In this document: piece by piece, positions 42,332-51,300 of the stretch | How the letters are laid out: each line of letters begins with the position of its first letter | How positions within the stretch are numbered: position 1 is the first letter of the stretch | Source: Nymphaea colorata | Taxonomy: Eukaryota; Streptophyta; Magnoliopsida; Nymphaeales; Nymphaeaceae | NCBI RefSeq assembly: GCF_008831285.2 | Contig: NC_045149.1 | Location: 3,525,500-3,589,499, forward strand | DNA length: 64,000 nt | Direction: 5' to 3' | Notes under the pieces: generated by a model | Database searches by the model: none | What the model was told of the DNA's origin: nothing | Seen by the model: the letters and a program-made list of their open reading frames with translations, nothing else | Made by a program: the position numbers and the translations under genes

Positions 42332-45300
42332 GAGTGATTGGTAGAAACCAGACACTGGGGTCAGGGATAAAAACTAGACCCTTTGATTTTGATTTTTAAA
42401 ATGTTTTTTTTTTTGGCAATCTAACCTTATTGATATGATCTTAAGAATGGGTTGATGCAAAATATATACTAAGTTGATCATTTGTTAGACTTTAATGGTG
42501 TTTTTATAATAAGAAAAAATGAACGACCCCCATGACATGATAATATAAAAATCAACATTTTTCATTAAAACAACTTGAATCAAAGCATGTTTTATATCAA
42601 AATAGTCTTTATAAACATATTAAGATGTTTATATTTTATTTAAAATAGTTTTTTAACAAAAATTCAATGGGTCTTTTATCCCTGACCTAAGTGTCTGGTT
42701 TTTACCAATTTCTCTCTCTCTCTCTCTCCATATATATATATACATATATATATATATAGGAATTTATGTATCTGTATTTTCTATTTTTTATGTTTTTGAG
42801 TCTGATCGGTTTCGTCTTTGGCCAGACTTTGACTAGCCCTTGGACTGCTTCAATGGCTCTATTTGAGCCATCGGAGCTGGTCCAGTGACTAGCCATTGCA
42901 TCCATTATATAAAATAAGGGATTTTTTTACCTACTTTTTTCAGTCCCTTGCTAGATTATTGATATTTCTTCATAATAATATTTAGTTTTTGATGTGCCTC
43001 AGTGCACTTTTCATCTTGTGACCATTTCTTTTGAACTTTTCTAATTGTGAGATGTTTCTTGACCATTTATCAAGTCATTTGGACTTGGTTGGTAAGATTG
43101 GAGGGGACTTTTATATTCAGTACTTCAGAGAGCAAGTAGAGAAAAGGAACAAAAAGAAACGAAAAGCACCATGGAGAAGCTTATCATTTATTGAAGAATA
43201 TAAACAAATGAGGACAGATCTTTTGAAACATACCCAGAACCAAAAGAAGGAAGCCAGCTCAAAAGAATTCTGCAAAATATTCATCAAGGTTTCAACTTTC
43301 AGCATCCTTAGTTTACAAATACAGCAAGTGAAGTTGAAACTATACCTATTTCATAAAAGATAGATTATCCCACCTGAAAGAGCACAAAATGGATCAACGA
43401 CAGAAGCATTTCTGGTTTCCTGAACCAAAAAAGATCATCACGAGGCTTCACTTTGTATGATTTAAAGGAGCCTGTGATGCCAGCATTTTCTAGAGCAAGT
43501 GTTGCAATGACATGCTGCAGCTTCGTCCCCACCAGTAGAACAAGCTGCAAGTTCAGCTTTCCTTCAGTCATGCAATATGTCAATTTCAGTAATGGAAATA
43601 TCTAACACTTCAGAAGATACTTGCCACAATTGGGATGATGGCAATCCAGAAATAAAGATTAGATCCTGTAAGGACACAATTATGTAACATAATTTAGAAA
43701 AGGATTGATAAGTAAAACCGTGGCTGATGGAGGATAAACTGAAGTAGGAGGGGAAAATCATTCAGTCAGTTTCTTACCATTTATATTAAACAACATGAAT
43801 GCAATAATGAATCCCCAAAGTGGAGCGCTGTGAGAAATTTAACAAAAACACTCAGCCACATATTTTCAGATGAACATAAAATCAAAAGTGACACCCAAAG
43901 AGTAGTTGAAATGGACAAGGACAATTTCCTTTACATGGAACAGTATGCATGCTCTATGAAAGCTTGAGAAACAAGATGTTTTGCTTCAACTGTATATTTT
44001 GCCCCTATCAATGAATAGAATCAAAAGGAGTACATGTGAACACGAATAGGCAGCATCATTTTTCCATGTTCATAAGATGTAAACCATAGCAAACCTGAAA
44101 AAGAAGTAGAACAGGAATATACACCATACCATGAGTACATGTAAAGTCACCGATTCTAGACCTTTTCTCTTTAAGGATTTTGCAACTGAACAGGACAGCA
44201 ACAAAACACAGGGAACTATAATCTCATCTGAAAGAGTGTATGTTATGTTTTGCCTCAAGAAAGCACAATTTTATAAAATCAGAAGTGAAAATTATAAAAA
44301 TCAACTTTCCCATGAACTGGAAAATAACCTATTCGAACAACAGAAACCCTTCCCTTCGCAATTGCATAAGAATCCAGATCATTGACTTGTAAGGCTTAGA
44401 GGATGAACAACTCCCTCATACGAACAGCATAACAAGGTTCATAAAAGAAAATATGCACGACAAAGACATTAAATTGTCCTGAAAATCATTAAGCACAGCT
44501 AAGTTATGAAACTTATTCTTAAACAACCATTCAAAGAGGATAAACACATGAAAAAAAAAGAAAAGTTTACGTGCTTGATTTTCACCTTAGAACTTTATGT
44601 GTCTTTGCTTCCTCTCCTGTTATGCAAAAGATTCTATATTTCCTAGTGGCATGTAGAACCCTCCCGGGATATTTGAAAATGGATAATCCCATGGAAGCTC
44701 CTGCAATTCCCGCACAGATTTATTTTAAGCTTATGGTAAACCCTGAACACTCATTGGTAGTTGCAGCTTGGACTATAAATTTGACCATGACCCTGTATTT
44801 GATAAAAGCCCCATTAACCCTAAAGCAAAAGAATAAGGCAGATTAAATGAAATGCCTTGCTCTTCAAAATACAATGATGGTCTTAAATTTTTGCATCTCT
44901 GACCACCCTAACAGCATTCAAGCTAGAGCTTCTGCACCAAGGTAACCCTAAGACAGCTTAGGATCCACACTCTTACATTACTTAAGGTATGACCTAAATA
45001 TCCATTGTTCACTAATACATGGCCTATTAGCATTTGGATAAAAATGATTTCTGTCATCACCAGTCTAAGACTCATGGAAATGCCTCAGGCACTTCCACAA
45101 TCCATTTTACGTACAACAATATGTTGAACTACTTCAACAAGTCTACGCATGAGATATCTAGCATCTAAAAGTGCGGCTGGATCATCTCCTTTTCCAGGAG
45201 AGCTAATGCTTGTTGGTTGGTTTGACAGTACTTCACACCCAAAAAGAAGAGCAAGCCATGTCTAAGCTAAGCTTGGAGATGGAAGTCTTCTTCCATTTCT

Positions 45301-48300
45301 CGACAGTGAAGTAAGACCATTCATCATACCTTAAGTATCTTCTCAATGTGTGTTCTTTTGTCCTTTTATTCTAGAAGAGTTTTTAGGTCAAACACATTAG
45401 AGGAACCCTTACTGTTCCTGTTTTAATACTTTATCCAAGTCAAATCATTCTCAAAATGGGTCTTACCAAATGGTCCAGTGTATAGACATTTGATTTCTTT
45501 CTCTTCTTGAGTTTTTTCCATTAAATTTTTTCAAATTCTGCAAGTGGATGTCAAGTGCCTTCATGACAGGTGTAGCCAGTCTGTTCACTAGGAGATATGA
45601 ACCTTCCTGTTAGAATATGTTGTTGTGGGAACCGGGTCCATATCTGGACCCGGTTCTATGGGGCGCGGGTACCGACGCGGGCTCGGTACCCTAGGCAGCT
45701 TCTCCTCTCTCCCTCTATATATTGTCACTTATGTGTAAGTGTTGAATTAAGTGAATATAATTTTCTCTCTCCTAGGGTTGCGGTTTGCCCCTAGGTCAGA
45801 GCCTCCCCGTGGTTTTTCACCTCTTTTTGAGGTTTTCCACGTATATTGTGTGTTCTTTCTCTGCTCTCTTCTTGTGGTTCGTGTTTCTACATGGTATCAG
45901 AGCCACCGCGTGTGAGATCGTTGGTGTGCAAGTAGAGTTTTTTCCGCCGTTTCCGTTGCCGTTTCCAGCGCCGCCGCCTCTGTTGCCGTTTCCAGCGCCG
46001 CCGCTGTTGCTGGTTTCAGTGCTGACGCCGTCCAGGAACGCCGCCGCCGTCCATCGTTCCCGTCGCCGCTGCCTCATTCTAGTCGCCGCTGCCTCGTTCT
46101 CGCCGCTGTGCCTCTTGTTGCTGTGTGCGTGTTTGTGATGGCAGACGAGCTGGGGACTCAAAAAGATGCCGTTCTTGACGCGGGCAGTGCTTCCAAGACT
46201 GAGAACGTGTCGATCCAGGTCACCTCCATCCGTTTGACCAAGGACAATTACCTATCTTGGTCTGCCGCTCTCGAGATTGGGATTACTAGCCGTGGGCGTC
46301 TCTCTTACATCACTGGCGACAAACCTGCGCCCATCAAATCTGATCCTCAATGGGCAACGTGGGCGTTGGAGGACAGCCAAGTGAAGGTATGGATTATCAG
46401 CTCCGTGTCCTCCGATATCCAGCCCCTCATTCTGCGGAAGCCGACCTCTTTTGATATGTGGACTGTGCTTGCGAAGATGTATGGTCGCAAGAAGAGACAT
46501 CTGCGCACCTATCAGATTAAACGCAGTATTTACTCCCTGACACAGGGTGATTTGTCTGTTGCTGCCTTCTATGCTGCCCTGAAGACCAAATGGGAGGAGC
46601 TAGATTATCATGTGACTGATGAGTGGAAGTGCGGTTCAGATCATTCCCTCTACTGGGAAAAGGAATGGATGGACCGTACGTTTCTGTTTCTGGGAGGCCT
46701 GCGGGATGAATTTGAGTCTATTCGTAGCCAGATTCTTAATGGTGATGAGATTCCGGGGATAGAGGAAGTATATGCTCGAGTTGAGTCTGAAGAACAACGT
46801 CGCCAGGCGATGCATCTTGACAACGGTCATGGCCCTTCTGCCTTTGTCAGCCGTGCCTCTGGGACGGGGCAGCGTCCTGCCCGGCATTGCACTCATTGCA
46901 ACAAGTTGGGGCATTCGGTGGATTTCTGTTGGGATCTTCATCCCGAGAAGAGACTGGAGCGTAGCCCTTCTGTGTCTGATTCCAGTCAGAGCAATTCTTC
47001 TAGTGGTGCAAAGTCCAAGCTGTCCCCTGCTCAACTCAAGGAGCTACAGGCGTACATCAGCCGCCTATCTACTACCCCTGAGGAGTCCTCCACGTCTGAA
47101 GGGGCTCAGCTAGCCCAAGCCCTCGTTGCCTCGACTGATCAAGGTAACCCTTCTCTTGGTGATTGGATTGTTGATAGTGGAGCCACTCACCACATGACAG
47201 GGGACTCTAAACTCTTTCAAGAATATCAACTTTCCTCTGGCAAGCAACGCGTGTCTATGGCAGATGGGTCTTCTATCTCTGTGGCTGGGAAAGGGAGCTT
47301 GTCCCTGTTGAACAAATACCGTCTCCACAATGCCCTGCATGTTCCAAATATTCCTATGAACTTACTCTCTGTCAGCAGTATTACTAAAGAATTAAACTGT
47401 AATCTGATTTTCTCTGCTGATCACTGTTCCCTACAGGACTTGGTGACGGGAAAGAAGATTGGGATTGGTTCGGTTACTGATGGGCTCTACAGACTGCCGG
47501 TGCAAGTTGCTTCAGCATTGATTTCTGCCACGAGTGGTCACTTGTCTGGTGTGAATGATAGATCTACTGTTCTGCGATGGCACGAGCGTCTTGGACATCT
47601 CCCATTCCAGTTAATAAAGAAGTTTCCTCATTTGTTTGCTTTTGTCTCCATTGACTCCTTCGCTTGTGAAGTGTGTCAATTGGCTAAACATGTCAGGGCT
47701 TCGTACCCTATCTCATTGAATAAAACCACTCATCCGTTTGCCTTAGTTCATTCCAATGTTTGGGGTCCTTCTGGAGTACCCACGTGTGATGGTTGTCACT
47801 ATTTTTTGACGCTTATTGATGATTACTCTAGATGTACGTTCGTGTACTTGTTGCGAGAACGTAGTCAGGTTCCAGCAGTTGTGAAAAACTTTGTTGCCTT
47901 TGTTGAGACTCAATTTCATACAACTGTTCAAGCTTTCCGTACGGATAATGCTAGGGAATATGTCTCTCAATCCCTTGATGATTTCTTGAAAGGCAAGGGT
48001 ATTGTTCATGAAACCTCTTGTAGTTATACCCCTCCTCAAAATGGTATAGTTGAACGTAAAAATCGTCATCTTTTGAATGTTACCCGGGCCATTATGTTCC
48101 AACGCCATGTCCCGAAGCGGTATTGGGGTGATGCACTTCTCACTAGTGCACACCTCATTAACCGTATGCCTACTAGGGTGTTGGATGGTCAGTCTCCTTA
48201 TTCTACCCTGTGGCCCACTCAGAATCCGTGGCCTCTTACTCCTCGTGTCTTTGGGTGCAGTTGTTTTGTGCATAATCATAGCCCTACTCTCAAAAAACTT

Positions 48301-51300
48301 GATCCCCGGTCTATTAAAGGAGTGTTCTTGGGGTACTCTTCCACTCAGAAGGGGTACAAATGTGTGGATCCCACTACTTCCAAAGTGTATGTTTCGAGGG
48401 ATGTCACATTTCATGAACATGAGTCGTATTTTCCGGTGAATCCTCTTCAGGGGGAGTGTCTTGGGAACAAAGGGGAAGAGTATTCCTCTAATCAGCTGAT
48501 TCAGTTTATGGAGTTTTTGGACTACAAGGTTAGTCCCAGTGTGATTGACACGGTCACGGTCAGTAATGAGAAGGGCAGTCATATAGAAGGGGTCACGGTG
48601 GATGCTCAGCCCACTGTTGCCCGGGATCACTTGTTTGGCCAGGTTTATGTCAGAAAGGAGAAAGCTACAGTGGAAGATGTTGGTGATGAGGATAGAACCA
48701 ATCCCAATCCTGTGATCTCCCCGGATGACCCAAGTCCATCGAATGAAGAGCTCCCCATTGCTTTGCGCAAAGGCACCAGGTCATGTACTTCTCACCCTAT
48801 TCAGAGATTTGTTTCCTATGCTAAGCTCAGTACAAATTACAAATGTTTTATCACAACCTTATCCAAAGTTGTTATTCCCAGGTCGGTGGATGATGCTAAG
48901 GATGATCCCAAGTGGTTACATGCTATGACGGAGGAGATGGGTGCGTTAGCTAAGAACAAAACATGGGAAGTTGTTGATATCCCTAAAGGGACACACTTAG
49001 TTGGCTCTAAGTGGGTGTACAACGTGAAGTATAAACCTGATGGCACTGTAGATCGATATAAAGCTCGTCTGGTTGCAAAGGGGTTCAGCCAGAAGTATGG
49101 GATCGACTATCTTAAGACCTTTGCCCATGTTGCAAAGTTGAAGACCGTGAGGGTTATTCTTGCTCTTGCTGTGCACAGGAAGTGGCGCATGGACCAGCTT
49201 GATGTTAAAAATGCGTTCTTGAACGGCCATCTGGAGGAAGAAGTCTATATGAGCATGCCTCCCGGGTATGTTCAAGAGGGAAAATGTTGTCACCTCAAGA
49301 AAGCTTTGTATGGCTTGAAGCAGTCGCCTAGAGCTTGGTTTGAGAGACTAAGGATCGTTATGAAGTCTACTGGGTACAAGCAAGGAAATGGAGATCATAC
49401 CCTATTCATAATGCAGAGAGATGGTCTGGTGAGTCTTCTCCTTGTCTACGTTGATGATATGATTGTCACTGGCAGTGATGAAGAAGAAAACAGAAAGATG
49501 AAGGAGAGATTAGCTAAAGAATTCGACCTCAAGGATCTGGGTAAGCTGAGATACTTTCTGGGGATAGAGATTGCTCGATCAGAGACAGGGCTGGTTATGA
49601 ATCAAAGGAAGTATACTCTTGACTTACTAAAGGAGACAGGTAAACTTGGTTGTAGGCCCTATCTTACTCCTATGGAGTCGGGGACTAAGATAAGTATCAA
49701 GACGGGCACTATTCTGGATGAGGAAGGAAAAGGGCGATATCAGAGGCTAGTCGGTAAGCTTATCTATCTTACTCTAACTCGCCCTGATATCACGTATGCG
49801 GTAAATGTGCTAAGTCAATTTATGCATGCTCCCACGGATTGTCACTGGAAGAGTGCAGAAAGAGTGTTGGAATATCTGAAGAATGACCCAGGAAAAGGAC
49901 TGCTGTATACTCGACAAGACAAACTTACTATTGAGGGCTACTCAGATGCAGATTGGGCAGGTTGCACTGACACAAGGAGGTCCACTACAGGGTATTGTAT
50001 CTTTCTTGGAGGTAACCTAGTTGTTTGGAGAAGTAAGAGGCAAGAAGTATGTTCGAGGTCTAGTGCTGAGGCTGAGTACAGGGCTGTTGCAATGGGGGTT
50101 ACAGAGATGCTGTGGCTGAAGATCCTTTTGACTGATATTGGTGTGGAAATGGAAGATAAAATGAAGATGTACTGTGACAACAAGTCTGCGATTAATCTTG
50201 CCAATAATCCAGTTCTACATGACAGGACCAAACATGTGGAGATTGACCGTCACTTTATCCGGGAACGCATTGACTCAAAGGAGCTGATTCTGCCATATAT
50301 GAAGTCTGAAGATCAAGTTGCAGACGTCCTAACTAAAGGGCTTTGTACTTCTTCATTCGAAAAGAATGTTAGCAAGCTTGGCATGTTTGACATGTATGCC
50401 AAGCTTGAGGGGGAGTGTTAGAATATGTTGTTGTGTGAACCGGGTCCATATCTGGACCCGGTTCTATGGGGCGCGGGTACCGACGCGGGCTCGGTACCCT
50501 AGGCAGCTTCTCCTCTCTCCCTCTATATATTGTCACTTATGTGTAAGTGTTGAATTAAGTGAATATAATTTTCTCTCTCCTAGGGTTGCGGTTTGCCCCT
50601 AGGTCAGAGCCTCTCCGTGGTTTTTCACCTCTTTCTGAGTTTTTCCACGTATATTGTGTGTTCTTTCTCTGCTCTCTTCTTGTGGTTCGTGTTTCTACAC
50701 TTCCCAAAAGTCATCCATGGGCCAGATATATGAGCAAGAATAGTACCAGGTTAGGCAGTTGCGAGTATGGGGTTTGGTTAAACAAAGGATGGACTAGGAG
50801 GGCAGGACACGAAGCAGACTAGCCAAGACAAGAATGAAGAGTTTCGCCGTGACTAGGGGCCGATAACAACACCAGCTATGGGTCAAGAACTCAAAGACAA
50901 CTACGAGTATGCCGGATAGAGCCAAGGCATAGCAACTAGAGGCAGCTTAGGGTAGCCAACATCAGCATTATGACAACTGAGTGCCATCAAGGGTGTTCAA
51001 GGCAGCACTGAGGCGAAAACTCTGGGCACCTCTACCACAACACAGGAATGCACAGGAGTGGGGTGAAAGGGCACAAGCACATGGAGGAAGTAAATTGCAG
51101 CATTGATACTAAGAGGTCAAGCTGCTAGCCACTCATAGACATTGAAGGTTAGCTGCTCAACAACTATAAGAGCCCCTTGTGGCAAGTAGAGGCTAGTTGG
51201 CCCCATGAACGGCTCATTAAATGCCCTCTTGGAGGACATTTGATTGGTACACTAGAGGACATTTGATTGGTACACTCAAATCGAACAGCAGAACAAAAAG

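Larger units (their letters stand above)
45608..50699 (+). mobile_element. Ty1/copia element, family beta, copy 2 (structurally complete)
   Basis: LTRs 45608-45891 and 50416-50699 (284 bp each, four differences), target duplication CTTCC (45603-45607 and 50700-50704), PBS, PPT and one unbroken gag-pol frame. By LTR difference this is a recent insertion, younger than copy 1. It lies antisense in the 8.1-kb MLO intron. It looks autonomous by structure, but its integrase lacks the first catalytic Asp (see the gag-pol entry). Confidence 0.96.

Noticed and set aside
47743-48630. A 295-codon - strand frame inside Copia beta copy 2
   Set aside because: Antisense shadow of the integrase coding sequence, without any motif.
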